Shown: positions 29,701 through 41,908, counted from the stretch's first letter. The stretch is 64,000 nucleotides of DNA from Paulinella micropora (GCA_009731375.1 BJOX01000157.1:648178-712177); one strand, 5' to 3'. Numbers and translations: made by a program. The notes: generated from the letters alone by a model not told the origin.

Positions 29701-30120
29701 TCGACATTCTAAACCCCCCCTCACTGACTCTTTCGGGTTTTTCAGTGTCGTTCTCTTTTTGCTCCTCTGTTTCACTATCCTCCCCTTCCGTTTCCTCTCC
29801 TTTTTGGACTGTGTTGCCCTCTTCTTGTTCCTCATCAGCCTCCATGACAATCAGTTCATAGTCTTCTTCTTCTGAACTATCATTTTCTTCTGAGTTCTCT
29901 CTTTCCCCTTCTTCCCTTTCTTGTCCATCACCCTTTTCACCTCTTATAAGAGTCACGGTGACCCCTTTATCCTTTTTCTTACGAAACTTACTACCTTTGC
30001 TTTGGGTTTCCCTTTTGGGAGGGGCGGTGTTGTGGGACTTATGGCTTCGACGGGAGCTGTTAGACTTAGCGAGCGTAAAAGCGTTTAGTGTGACCAGTTT
30101 CATTGCAGTTGTAACAAACT
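26800..30120 (-). pseudogene. Degenerate Ty1/copia retrotransposon, left arm (more eroded)
   Basis: On the minus strand, in order: a zinc knuckle next to the microsatellite (CYNCNETGHTKRF, 30066-30115) and a charged Ser/Glu/Pro-rich region (29327-30103). Next come the C-terminal end of a copia integrase (GISPFEQCLGYKP, VMLLGYDVFKELYRVWDG, 28582-29367) and reverse transcriptase pieces (28153-28545, 27885-28103, 27581-27865 with FYVDDLIFSA). Last are RNase H fragments (26913-27447). Protease and the DDE integrase core are missing between the gag-like and integrase-end parts. Compared with the right arm this copy has a ~72-base and a ~14-base deletion near 27460-27535 and a ~31-base tandem duplication at 27115-27177. 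It is not functional. Confidence 0.85.
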
Positions 30121-30464
30121 ACATGCATACATACATACATACATACATACATACTAGACATACATACATACATACATACACATATGTGCATACATACATA
30201 CATACATGTACATACATACATACATGTACATACATACATACATGTACATACATACATACATACATACATAGAGACACACACGCACACACACAGACACATG
30301 TGTACACACACACACACACAGACACATGTGCACACACACACACACAAACATACAAACACACATACAGACACACATACACACACACACACACATAGACACA
30401 TAGAAAGACAGGCAGACAGAGAGACAGACAGACAGACACACACACACACACACACACACAGAGA

Positions 30465-30506
<42 letters not shown>

Positions 30507-30616
30507 CACACAAACACACACACACAAACACACACACACACACACACACACACTAGACACACATAGACAGGCAGACAGACAGACAGGCAGGCACAGACAG
30601 ACAGACAGACAGACAG
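30120..30616. repeat. Compound microsatellite replacing copia 5' end, left arm
   Basis: (CATA)n with ACTAGACATAC at 30149, CATGTACATA units, then (CA)n, GACAGGCAGACAGAGAGACAG, (CA)n, ACTAGACACACATAGACAGG and (CAGA)n. Mirror of 48190-48690. It starts directly after the zinc-knuckle coding sequence, so the N-terminal gag and 5' LTR are gone. Confidence 0.88.
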
Positions 30617-30746
30617 TCCAAGTCCAAACCCGCCGATGAACTTCACGGGCAGTGGCTTTTCAGACCCCTGTGAACTTCACGGGGAGTGGAAACGGACAAC
30701 CTTTGCCGCTTTTTCTACAGCGGAATTCTGTGCAAATAGTCTGTGC
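30617..30746. repeat. Short dispersed repeat next to microsatellite
   Basis: It contains TTCACGGGCAGTGGCTTTTC followed by AGACCCCTGTGAACTTCACGG, two related copies in tandem. The first motif also flanks the microsatellite side of every repeat A copy (25685, 36105, 42658) and recurs at 48150. Cut by the gap at 30747. Confidence 0.6.
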
Positions 30747-31248
30747 NNNNNNNNNNNNNNNNNNNNNNNNNNNNNNNNNNNNNNNNNNNNNNNNNNNNNN
30801 NNNNNNNNNNNNNNNNNNNNNNNNNNNNNNNNNNNNNNNNNNNNNNNNNNNNNNNNNNNNNNNNNNNNNNNNNNNNNNNNNNNNNNNNNNNNNNNNNNNN
30901 NNNNNNNNNNNNNNNNNNNNNNNNNNNNNNNNNNNNNNNNNNNNNNNNNNNNNNNNNNNNNNNNNNNNNNNNNNNNNNNNNNNNNNNNNNNNNNNNNNNN
31001 NNNNNNNNNNNNNNNNNNNNNNNNNNNNNNNNNNNNNNNNNNNNNNNNNNNNNNNNNNNNNNNNNNNNNNNNNNNNNNNNNNNNNNNNNNNNNNNNNNNN
31101 NNNNNNNNNNNNNNNNNNNNNNNNNNNNNNNNNNNNNNNNNNNNNNNNNNNNNNNNNNNNNNNNNNNNNNNNNNNNNNNNNNNNNNNNNNNNNNNNNNNN
31201 NNNNNNNNNNNNNNNNNNNNNNNNNNNNNNNNNNNNNNNNNNNNNNNN
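30747..31248. other. Assembly gap (502 N)
   Basis: Undetermined bases. The mirror position in the right arm (47539-48068) holds about 520 known bases plus a 10-N gap, so the missing content is largely predictable from that arm. Confidence 0.95.
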
Positions 31249-32241
31249 GAGAGAGAAAGGGGGGGGGGGGGGGGGCCGGTGCTAACGCAACGAAAATACC
31301 TAAAAAGAGACAAAAGAAGCAACGGTGCCACTGGGGTACAAAGTCCTGACACTACCCCACTGCCAGCCGCGCAGTATCCCACTGGTCCCCAGTGCCAGCC
31401 GCGCAGTACCCCGGTGCCAAAAAATTTTGTCAGATACGTCGCTCAAGCTGTAAACAGGCCTGTCCCTTTTTTGAAAATCAGAAATTTTAGCTCACTAAGG
31501 AAAAAACTATATATATAATGTGGTGGGGGAGTATTTGGAAGAGATGGATGGAAATTAACGCCCCCACAAACTCGCCCAAACCCAAACCCATCAAACGGGA
31601 GTGGTGGAGGGGGGCGTTCGCCCCCCGCCCCCCCTAAAGGAAAAAACATATAATGTGCTGTGAAAAAACCATATAATGTGGCATGGCCATAGTGGTATGG
31701 TCCTAGTCTAGCTAGTGGCCATCATGCATGGTTGATGGAGGATGGTGGAAGATTGCATGGTGTATACATGGTGATGGATACTGTGATGCATGCATGCATG
31801 GAGGAAAATCCCTGTCCCTTGCTAGCTTTACATCTGTACATGTACACGTGATCGTGGAAATTCCTAATATTTGCCTGGCAGTAGTGGTTTAATAATTCTA
31901 CAAAGACTTCGCAGATATAGGGCAATGTGAGCAAGTCACTCTGTCCGACAGCCATAAAACCAAGCTCAGAAGAAAAATCTAAAGCAAAGCTGTCAGAAAA
32001 ATCACAATAACGAATCTATAAGACATAAAAACTAACATGAGCGTGACCTATACTAAACGAAAAATAAAAAATCCTATAATGCAAAGAGCTATCCTAGTTT
32101 GCTATTGGGTCTCGGGCCACCGGTCCCTGCTCATTCTGCAACCCAGTTTGAGGCACAGCAGGAGGGGGGCCGCCTGCTTCGATGCGCAGCTCTTGAATTC
32201 GACGTAAGCCTTGTGCACGTCTTGCCATTCGCACTGCGCAG
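31249..32241. other. Non-coding stretch with short repeats, left arm
   Basis: It begins with a G-run (31260-31275), then two copies of CAGCCGCGCAGTA(T/C)CCC (31366-31412) and several (A)n CATATAATGTGG units (31503-31680). A GC hairpin GGGGGGCG/CGCCCCCC lies at 31609-31626, followed by GCATG-rich sequence (31690-31860). Small frames here show no recognisable product. Mirror: 46545-47538. Confidence 0.6.
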
Positions 32242-32850
32242 TTAAGGATGTGCGCATTGCCTCGCTGAATCGTTAGGAAGATCTCTCGTACTGTTCTCAC
32301 TCTCACCGATTGAATCTATGATGTCGAGCGACGCATTGACGCGTTTGCCAACGCAGAATTCGATCAAGCCAAGCGCATTCTTTCCTAATCTGCATTGCCT
32401 CTCGAACGCAAACGGCATAATGATCGCCCCATCTCCCAGGCGGCTGGCAGCCAGTTGATAAAATGCATTCGTTTCCTTGCGAATCTCTGCTTTTTGAGGA
32501 GCAAATCCAGCTTCTACTGCCGAGCTCACCCGAGTTGATGCGCTTTCAGCTGTGGTTCCGGATCCCACGACGCGTACGTCGATCAAAATGCTCCTTTCCC
32601 CCCACGCAGCGTGTATGTCAATTCTGTGTTGGGTGCTTCCCATTACAGCTTCCTCCACATTGGTCTGAGCGCCCGCATCTGTGCACATTTGTGCTATTGA
32701 TCTCAGGACCATGTTGTGCGCGAAGGTGACAGCTCCTGCGTTTAATTTGTGTTGCACTTCATCAAATGATTGTTGATCTCTCTGCGTTGAGTGCTGCGAG
32801 GGATTGGCCACAGACGCATTCGTCCGGCATGTCTGCAAATGGTTTAGCAC
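32242..32850 (-). CDS. Endonuclease-fold-like C-terminal domain of a reverse-transcriptase ORF (relic)
   Basis: This 202-residue frame is on the minus strand. It has HLQTCRTN near the start, MVLRSIAQMCTDAGAQTNVE in the middle, then HRIDIHAAWGERSILIDVRV and KAEIRKETNAF, followed by PFAFERQCRLGKNALGLIEF. This order (CxxH-like start, aG..v..E, D...(I)DVRV, K-rich helix, F.FE..G..G) resembles the C-terminal restriction-endonuclease-like region seen after reverse transcriptase domains in some algal and oomycete genomes. No RT domain is found next to it, so it is probably a remnant. The mirrored frame at 45936-46544 is identical. Functional status is unknown. Confidence 0.4.
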   Translation of the reverse strand: MLNHLQTCRTNASVANPSQHSTQRDQQSFDEVQHKLNAGAVTFAHNMVLRSIAQMCTDAGAQTNVEEAVMGSTQHRIDIHAAWGERSILIDVRVVGSGTTAESASTRVSSAVEAGFAPQKAEIRKETNAFYQLAASRLGDGAIIMPFAFERQCRLGKNALGLIEFCVGKRVNASLDIIDSIGESENSTRDLPNDSARQCAHP

Positions 32851-33238
32851 TAGTTGGAGTGCTAAGCAAAATGCAACATCCGCGTCGTTTATAATTATAA
32901 TTATGTAGAAGTCGTCTCCGGGATCCAGTTGATCATGAGTTCATCCACAGGTTGTCGCATGCTGAGGGGCGGCAGATTTGACTGCTGCTGTAGTCAACGG
33001 GTCGGCACTTACATCTTTGGTTCGGTTGTATTTGCCCTTCAGAGTAGCCAGAAATTGATGAACCATTCGATTGATTGGTTTCTCCTTGCATCGTTCTATA
33101 GCATCTGTAAAATTAAATGGTCCGAACATGGAACTTTTATGCATAAAAGTGTCAACTGCAAATGGACCAGACCTCTTCCTCAGTGGCATCCACGTTGGCA
33201 GCCTTCCCAGCCATGTCCTTGAGCAACTCTTTAAGCTT

Positions 33239-33829
33239 CTACAGTTGCCACATGGGATCCATAACCGAAAACATCACCGCAAAACACGTGAGGAAGTCAA
33301 ACTCAACATCACACACGAAGACATCAAACACAACACAAGACAAAGTGAGAGCAAAAAAGAACCAAAAACAAGAAGAGAGAGAACAAGTGAACGAAAGGGA
33401 AATGCTTGTTGACAGGTAGGTGCACTGGTGCCTTGTTGAAAGATGCGACGCAGCGAGCGACGAGTCCCAGTTCACAAACTCAGGCAAGGACGATCTGTTG
33501 CCCGAATGCAAACAGTCTCGTTCAGCCAAATGAAAGATCGCAGTTTTGTTTTTCTCCTCGTCCCAAGCAGAAATGACCCACATTCGACCCTGTTCAGACC
33601 TCGAGGAACGAAAGTTTGTGACCATCCCTTTCCTGACAGGTAGAACATTTCGATTCTGCCTGGCAAAGAAAGGTTTAGGACAAGCAACTCCAGATTGTCG
33701 TCGATCCACCACGACCGATTGGGGCTTTCCACAACATTTTTTTTCAGACATTGTCTCAAACCAGTTTTGGGCTGTCGAGAAAAACAAAGGGTGGTTGAGA
33801 AAAAGTCGAAAGGGACTTTTTGCACTCAA
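33239..33829 (-). CDS. Uncertain 196-residue frame, left arm
   Basis: An open minus-strand frame overlaps a 137-codon plus-strand frame (33546-33959). The minus product is basic and aromatic with a hydrophobic C-terminal region (FWFFFALTLSCVVFDVFVC). Neither strand shows a known motif and both are preserved identically in the right arm (44957-45547), so identity gives no evidence of selection. It may be non-coding. Confidence 0.2.
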   Translation of the reverse strand: MSAKSPFRLFLNHPLFFSTAQNWFETMSEKKCCGKPQSVVVDRRQSGVACPKPFFARQNRNVLPVRKGMVTNFRSSRSEQGRMWVISAWDEEKNKTAIFHLAERDCLHSGNRSSLPEFVNWDSSLAASHLSTRHQCTYLSTSISLSFTCSLSSCFWFFFALTLSCVVFDVFVCDVEFDFLTCFAVMFSVMDPMWQL

Positions 33830-34188
33830 GGAAAAAAAAGTTGTCCTGAGCCAAAAACAGGGTTTTTTTTGGTCGAATCATAATCGTGAGCCGCGGGATT
33901 CCAAATTTGAAGTACGGTTCGGATTTGTCCAAAGATGCATTTCCGGACTAACAACTTGAAAAATTAGTAGCACAAAACAGTTTTGAGTCACTGGTGACAC
34001 TGGACACACACATTGGAAACGCCCGGATGATCATTTATGCATAAAAGTCTCACATTCAACTCAGCCCAAACCGGTTTTTTTCATTTTTTTCCTAAAAAAA
34101 ATCAAAGCTGAAAATGCAATTTGGTGCTTTTATGCATAAAAGTCTCATGTTCAAACTGGACTTAGACAGCTTTTCATAACATCTGAAA

Positions 34189-34767
34189 ATGAATGTTTTT
34201 CAATTCCTTAAGCGCAATTACCTTTCCACACTGAGAGCCCATTTCAAGACCCTCGCACAGCAGCTGGAGAGCCAGCCACATCGACCTCCACACGACGAGA
34301 TCGTTCAAGGCGACCTGAAACTACGCAAAAGTTTTACAAGTACAGCACCCAAACCTTTGTTGAGCAATCTTGAAATGAAAAAAATTGTTTGGACAGGCCA
34401 CTTTCTGGAGTTTGGATTCGAGGCCTGGCTGAAAACGTTTGCTCCAGAGCAATTTCACCGCTACTGGAAAAAGATAGTGTCAATCCAAGACTGTAAAGGG
34501 TGTCATCGCAAGTTGGATGAAACACAAGCAATGCATCTGATCGCAGAATGGAAACATTTGTTTGCTTCGTTCTTTGTCTTCACGGTGTTTCAGCAAGGAC
34601 GACGTTTTACGCAATGGGATGCTGATCTGTGCCTCGAACTAAAACATCGTGGGCTCAGCAGAGAAGGGATCGGTGTTCTCTCTTCTGCGGAAAGAATTCT
34701 TCCTTGGCGAAGCTTTGATATGCACAGAAGCAAACAACTTGAAACTGTGATGAAAACAATCAGGTAA
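34189..34767 (+). CDS. Hypothetical 192-residue protein, left arm
   Basis: An intact frame from ATG 34189 encodes a protein rich in aromatic and basic residues, with DCKGCHRKLDETQAMHLIAEW in the middle (a CxxCH-type motif) and a helical C-terminus (SFDMHRSKQLETVMKTIR). It lies between copies of the TATGCATA palindrome. Amino-acid composition is protein-like, unlike the surrounding frames, but no family is recognised. The mirror copy at 44019-44597 is identical. Confidence 0.4.
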   Translation: MNVFQFLKRNYLSTLRAHFKTLAQQLESQPHRPPHDEIVQGDLKLRKSFTSTAPKPLLSNLEMKKIVWTGHFLEFGFEAWLKTFAPEQFHRYWKKIVSIQDCKGCHRKLDETQAMHLIAEWKHLFASFFVFTVFQQGRRFTQWDADLCLELKHRGLSREGIGVLSSAERILPWRSFDMHRSKQLETVMKTIR

Positions 34768-35756
34768 CCAAGGCGTGAACTCACACAAAAAATCATTGCA
34801 CTCTTTGTAGAACATATTTTTGTCTTTGACAGATATTGTTGCATTGACAGTCTTTGCTTCAAAATCAGTTCGTGGATGTTTTTCAAGAAGTCACAAGACA
34901 ACAACTGCATTTTACACTGTTGACGAAATGTTTTCAATGAAAGTGTAGATAATTTCAAACAAAACAGAACGAACCTAAAAAAAGCTTGTAGTGCTAAACA
35001 GGACATGTGACTTTTATGCATACAAGCTGAAAATGTGGCAAGTCCATTTGGGAACAATTAAATTTTAAAGCGTCTGCAGTTCCCTGCAAAAATCATTCAG
35101 GTGCAACCAGCGCATGAAAGCGCATGCTCATTTATGCATAAAAGTAGTGAGTGGAATTGGGCTCGGACGTAAAAAGTTGATATCCATTGGAAAACAAGGA
35201 AAAACAGAAAAAAGGCAGCAGACCCAATCAGAATTTACGATTTTTATGTATAAAAGTGTCAAATGCAAATGCTCCAGACCTGTCGGAATTTTTGCATAAA
35301 ATTTTTTTTCAGTGAGGAAATATCATTTACGAAAGACCTAGGGTGAGATTAACATTCTAGCTGCACCTTGTGCTGTTCTAAGCAATATCAATGTAGCACT
35401 TTTATGCATGAATGAAACAAGTGTTTTTTCCACTAACATCAGTTTAATTTAACCTAGTGTTAATTCAACTTTTCTCACTCAAGCTACTGTTTCAATGTCT
35501 GAAAATACTCAGTGCAGCTGAGTTTAATTCACTGAGCCAGTTCAAGGAATACAAAAAGCATTATGCATAAAAGTCACAAATTTACTTGACATCTGTTAGA
35601 TTTTTTTGGACCAAACTTTTTTACTTTTTTTTTTGCAACAGCTTTCCCTGACTTACAGCTTTTATGCATAAAAGTGTTTTCCGACAGCTTGTATGTTTTT
35701 CTACAGATTCCATCACTGATCCATTTATGTGATTTTTTTAGTGATACTACTGCGTG

Positions 35757-36333
35757 ACCAAGTCTTTGTATGTATTACTTACCGAAACCAAGCAGTCCAA
35801 TCATTTATATATTCATTTATAAATTGTATTGACTTTTGACCAGATATTTCGTATTGATATTTATAATAGTCTCTCTCTTCTCTCTCTCTTCTTCTACTTT
35901 GCCTTTTGCCTTTGAATAGGAAGCTTTCGGTAGACAACTAAAACTGCTGTTTCGTGAACTCATCTCCCTGTCCATCATGGGATCCATCATCATCTGTTTG
36001 TTCTTGCCGGCCATCCTTCCTTTTTCACGCTTGATTTGTCGCCAAGGCTTGACAATTCTCGCTAAGAATGGCCCCGCGCATAATACATTGAAAAAACGTT
36101 ATGAAAAGCCACTGCCCGTGAAATTATAGGTGGGTTGGGACTGAAAAAAATTACTCAGAACTTTGTATTTCTTTTTGCCTCCAAAAAAGGTTACTCTAAC
36201 TTTTGGGGGGTTGTTTCTTCTGCCTCCAAGTTTTTTTTGCATGGTAGTTCACACCTTGCGCTATTTTCTTTCCACCACACACTTTTCTATTTTCTTTCCC
36301 ACACAACAAGTACTTTTTGATTCCACTTACGCA
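35757..36333 (-). repeat. Repeat A, copy 2 (inverted)
   Basis: Reverse complement of copies 1 and 3. It is longer than copy 1 by the AT-rich stretch near 35795-35830 (ATTTATATATTCATTTATAA) and continuous with the palindrome-family segment on its left. It contains TTCGTGAACTCATCTCC and GCCGGCCATCCTTCC landmarks. Confidence 0.85.
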
Positions 36334-36439
36334 CTGTCTGTCTGTGTGTGTGTGTGTGTCACTGTGTGTGTCTGCCTGTCTGTCTGTCTCTCTGTCTGTC
36401 CGTCTTTCTGTCTCTCTGTCTCTCTGTCTCAGACTAGTA

Positions 36440-36481
<42 letters not shown>

Positions 36482-36573
36482 CAGACAGTCCGTCTGTCTG
36501 TCTGTCTGTGCTGTCTGTCTGTCTGTCTGTCTCTGTCTGCCTGCCTGCCTGCCTGTCTGTCTGTCTGCCTGTC

Positions 36574-36604
<31 letters not shown>

Positions 36605-36607
36605 GTG

Positions 36608-36638
<31 letters not shown>

Positions 36639-37525
36639 CTGTCTGTCTGTCTCTCTGTCCGCCTGTCTGTCTATGTGTGTGTGTGTGTCTATGTATGTAT
36701 GTATGTATGTATGTATGTATGTATGTATGTATGTATGCATGCATGCATGTATGTATGTATGTACATATGTATTTATGTACATATGTATGTACATTGTATG
36801 TATGTATGTCTAGTACGTACGTATGTATGTACGTATGTATGTATGTATGTATGTATGTATGTATGCATGCATGCATGCATGCAGGCATGCATGCAAGTAC
36901 TCATGATCCATGTATGTATGTATGTATATGTATGTATGTATGCATGCATGTATGTATGTATGTATGTATGTATGCATGTATGTATGTATGCATGTATGCA
37001 TGTATACATGTATGCATGCATACATGCATGCATGCATCATGCATGCATGCATGTGTGTATGTATGTATGTATGTATGTATGTATGTATGTATGTATGTAT
37101 ATATGTATGCATGCATGCATGCATGCCTGCATGTATGTATGTATGTATGTATGTATGTATTTATGTATGTATGTATGTATGCATATATGTATGCGTGTAT
37201 GCATGCATGCATGCAATGATGTATGTATGTATGCATGTATGCATGTATCTATGTATCTATGTATGTATGTATGTATGTATGTATGTATGTATGTATGTAT
37301 GTGTGTATGTGTGTATGTATGTATGTATGTATGTATGTATATATATGTACGTATGTATATGAATGTATGTATGTATGTATGTATGTAGGTATGTAGGTAT
37401 GTAGGTATGTAGGTATGTAGGTATGTATGTATGTATGTATGAATGCATGTATGTGTGTATGTATGTATGTATGTATGTATGTATGTATGTATGTATGCAT
37501 GTATGTATGCATGTATGCATGTATG

Positions 37526-37556
<31 letters not shown>

Positions 37557-38824
37557 GTGTGTATGTATGTATGCATGCATGCATGTATGTATGTATGTAT
37601 GTATGTATTTATGTACATATGTATGTACATTGTATGTATGTATGTCTAGTACGTACGTATGTATGTACGTATGTATGTATGTATGTATGTATGTATGTAT
37701 GCATGCATGCATGCATGCAGGCATGCATGCAAGTACTCATGATCCATGTATGTATGTATGTATATGTATGTATGTATGCATGCATGTATGTATGTATGTA
37801 TGTATGTATGCATGTATGTATGTATGCATGTATGCATGTATACATGTATGCATGCATACATGCATGCATGCATCATGCATGCATGCATGTGTGTATGTAT
37901 GTATGTATGTATGTATGTATGTATGTATGTATGTATATATGTATGCATGCATGCATGCATGCCTGCATGTATGTATGTATGTATGTATGTATGTATTTAT
38001 GTATGTATGTGTGTATGTATACATGTATGTATGCATGCATCCATGCATGCATGCATGCATGTATGTATGTATGTATGCATTTATGTATGTATGTATGCAT
38101 GCATGCATGCATGTATGTATGTATGTATGTATGTATGTATGTATGTATGTATTTATGTATGTATGTATGTATGTATATTATATGTAGATATGTATGTATG
38201 TATGTATGTATGTATGAATGAATGAATGCATGCATGCATGTATGTATGTATGTGTGTGTATGTATGTATGTATGTATGTATGTATCTATGTCCGTATGTA
38301 TGTATGTGTATCTATGTATGTGTATGTATGTGTATGTATGTGTGTATGTGTATGTATGTATGTATGTATGTATGTATGTATGTATGTATATATATTCATG
38401 CATGCATGCATGTATGCATGCATGCATGCATGTATGCATGCATGCATGCATGTATGCATGCATGCATGCATGCATGTATGTATGTATGTATGCCTTCATG
38501 TAATGCATGCATGCATGCAGGCATGCATGCATGCATGTATGTATGTACGCATGCATGTATGTATGTATGTATGTATGTATGTATGCATGTTTGTATGTAT
38601 GCAGGTATGTATGTATGCATGTATGTATGTATGTATGTATGTGTGTATGTATGTATGTGTATGTATGTGTATGTATGTATGTATGTATGTATATATGTAT
38701 ATATGTATGCATGTATGCATGTATGTATGTATGTATGTATGCATGTATGCATGTATGCATGCATGCATGTATGCATGCATCTATGCATGTATGCATGCAT
38801 GTATGTATATATGCATGTATGTCT

Positions 38825-38855
<31 letters not shown>

Positions 38856-39935
38856 ATGTATTCATGTATGTATGCATGCATAGCATGCATTTATGTATGT
38901 ATGTATGTATGTATGTATGTATGTATGCATGCATGCATGTATGCATGTATGCATGTATGTGTGTATGTATGTATGTATGTATGTATGTATGTGTGTGTGT
39001 GTGTGTGCATGTGTGTGTGTGTGTGTGTGTCTGTGTCTATGTATGTATGAGATGCATGCATACATGCATGCATGCATGCATGCGCATACATACATACATA
39101 CATACATACATACACATACATACATACATACACATACATACATACACATACATACACATACATACACATACATAGATACACATACATACATGTATGTATA
39201 TGTATGTATGTATGCATTTATGTAATGCATGCATGCAGGCTTGCATGCATGTATGTATGTACATATGTACATATGTATGTATGTATGTATGTATGTATGC
39301 ATGTATGTATGTATGTATGTATGTATGTATGTATGTATGTGTATGTATGTGTATGTATGTATGTGTATGTATGTATGTATGTATTTATGTATGTATGCAT
39401 GCATGTATGTATGTCTGTATATGTATGTCTGTATGTATGTATGTTTGTATGTATGTTTGTATGTATGTTTGTATGTATGTTTGTATTTATGTTTGTATGC
39501 ATGCAATGATGTATGTATGTAGGTATGTATGTATGTATGTATGTGTGTATGTGTGTGTGTGTGCATGTATGTATGTATGTATGTATGTATGTATGTATGT
39601 ATATATGTATATATGTATATATGTATGTATGTATGTATGTTTGTATATATATATGTATGTATTTATGTGTATGTATGTACGTATGTATGTATGTATGCAT
39701 GTATGCATGTATGTATGTATGTATGTATGTATGTATGTATGTATGTAGGTAGGTAGGTAGGTATGTAGGTATGTAGGTATGCAGGTATGTATGTATGTAG
39801 GTAGGTAGGTATGTAGGTATGTAGGTATGCAGGTATGTATGTATGTATGTATGTATGTATGCATGCATGCATGCATGCATGCATGTATGCATTCATGCAT
39901 GCATGAAATGGTTGCATGCATGTATGTATGTATGG
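36334..39935. repeat. TG/TCTG/ATGT compound microsatellite, left arm core
   Basis: CTGT/TG block (36334-36690), then ATGT/GCAT arrays. A segment containing GTCTAGTACGTACGTATG and AAGTACTCATGATCCATG occurs twice, at about 36790-36915 and 37626-37750, an 836-base direct duplication. Orientation flips to ACAT at about 39085-39190 and back. At 3.6 kb it is longer than its partner 40221-42450. Frames across it are not genes. Confidence 0.9.
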
Positions 39936-40220
39936 ATGTATGTAAATGCGACACTGATGTTATTATTATCTGGCCCTATGATTATTAAATTATTCAATAT
40001 TAATCAAGATTATGCAAAAAAAAAAAAAAAAAATCAATATTAATCAGCCAATATAAATCCAGGGATATTAATCAACCGTCTTAATGATGTTAATCAATAT
40101 TAATCAATATTAATCAATATCACTCAATCAATATGAACTTGAGTTCAACTTGAATGAATATTAATCAATGTGACTTTATCAACATAATCAAGTTATGTGG
40201 CAGTTGATAATAAAACGGAA
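39936..40220. other. AT-rich centre (loop) of the giant palindrome
   Basis: Single-copy within the palindrome. It carries an A-run and repeated TATTAATCAATATTAATC units, and is the reverse complement of 22303-22596 with small changes (for example GTGACTTT against GGGACTTT). Microsatellite of opposite orientation starts on each side. Confidence 0.75.
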
Positions 40221-40422
40221 CATACATACATACATACATACATACATGCATACCTGCATACCTACATACCTACATACCTACCTACCTACATACATACATA
40301 CATACATACATGCATACATGCATACATACATACATACGTACATACATACACATAAATACATACATATATATACATACATACATAAATACATACATATATA
40401 CATATATACATATATACATACA

Positions 40423-40453
<31 letters not shown>

Positions 40454-41158
40454 GCACACACACACACACACATACACACATACATACATACATACATACA
40501 TACATACATACATAATTGCATGCATACAAACATACATACAAACATACATACAAACATACATACAAACATACATACAAACATACATACAAACTTACATACA
40601 CACATACATACATACATGCATGCATACATACATAAATACATACATACATACATACACATACATACATACACACGTACATACACATACATACACATACATA
40701 CATACATACATACATACATACATGCATACATACATACATACATACATACATATGTACATATGTACATACATACATGCATGCAAGCCTGCATGCATGCATT
40801 ACATACATGCATACATGCATACATACATACATACATACATGTATGTATGTGTATCTATGTATGTGAATGTATGTGTATGTATGTGTATGTGTGTATGTGT
40901 ATGTATGTATGTATGTGTATGTATGTATGTATGTATGTATGTATGCGCATGCATGCATGCATCTCATACATGAATAGACACAGACACACACACACACACA
41001 TGCACACACACACACATACATACATACATACATACATACACACATACATGCATACATGCATACATGCATGCATGCATACATACATACATACATACATACA
41101 TACATACATACATACATAAATGCATGCAATGCATGCATACATACATACATACATACAT

Positions 41159-41193
<35 letters not shown>

Positions 41194-41877
41194 AGACATA
41201 CATACATACATACATACATGCATACATGCATACATGCATGCATACATGCATGCATGCATGCATGCATACATGCATACATACATACATACATACATACCTA
41301 CATACATACATACATGTATACATACATACATACATACACATGCATACACATACATACATACATACATACATACATACGTACATACATGCATACATACATA
41401 CCTGCATACATACAAACATGCATACATACATACATACATACATAATACATACATACATACATAGATACATAGATACATACATACATGCATACATACATAC
41501 ATCATTGCATGCATGCATGCATACACGCATACATATATACATACATACATACATACATACATACATAAATACATACATACATACATACATACATACATAC
41601 ATACATACATGCATGCATGCATGCATGCATGCAGGCATGCATGCATGCATGCATACATATATACATACATACATACATACACACATGCATGCATACATGC
41701 ATGCATGATGCATGCATGCATGTATGCATGCATACATGTATACATGCATACATGCATACATACATACATGCATACATACATACATATGTACATACATGCA
41801 TACATACATACATATACATACATACATACATGCATCATGAGTACTTGCATGCATGCCTGCATGCATGCATGCATACA

Positions 41878-41908
<31 letters not shown>

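Larger units (their letters stand above)
33133..35675. repeat. Dispersed CTTTTATGCATAAAAG palindrome family, left arm
   Basis: Ten copies, some imperfect, of the 16-18-base palindrome (A)CTTTTATGCATAAAAG(T) lie at 33133, 34034, 34126, 35010, 35131, 35241, 35291, 35397, 35561 and 35658. Several share a right flank GTGTCAACTGCAAATGGACC or variants of it. Because the motif is self-complementary, copies appear in both orientations by flank. The mirrored set lies at 43100-45660. Confidence 0.85.
26039..39935 (+). repeat. Left arm of giant inverted repeat
   Basis: This arm is the reverse complement of 40221-52826, apart from microsatellite length differences, a few indels and point changes. Paired landmarks: copia 28582-29367 with 49446-50231, endonuclease-like frame 32242-32850 with 45936-46544, hypothetical frame 34189-34767 with 44019-44597, and repeat A 35757-36333 with 42451-43028. 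Several paired reading frames are identical in sequence. Confidence 0.93.

Noticed and set aside
31609-31640. GC hairpin followed by CTAA as a Helitron 3' end
   Set aside because: The hairpin GGGGGGCG/CGCCCCCC is present, but the CTAA spacing is short, no 5' TC end was found and no Rep/helicase gene is nearby. Evidence is too weak.
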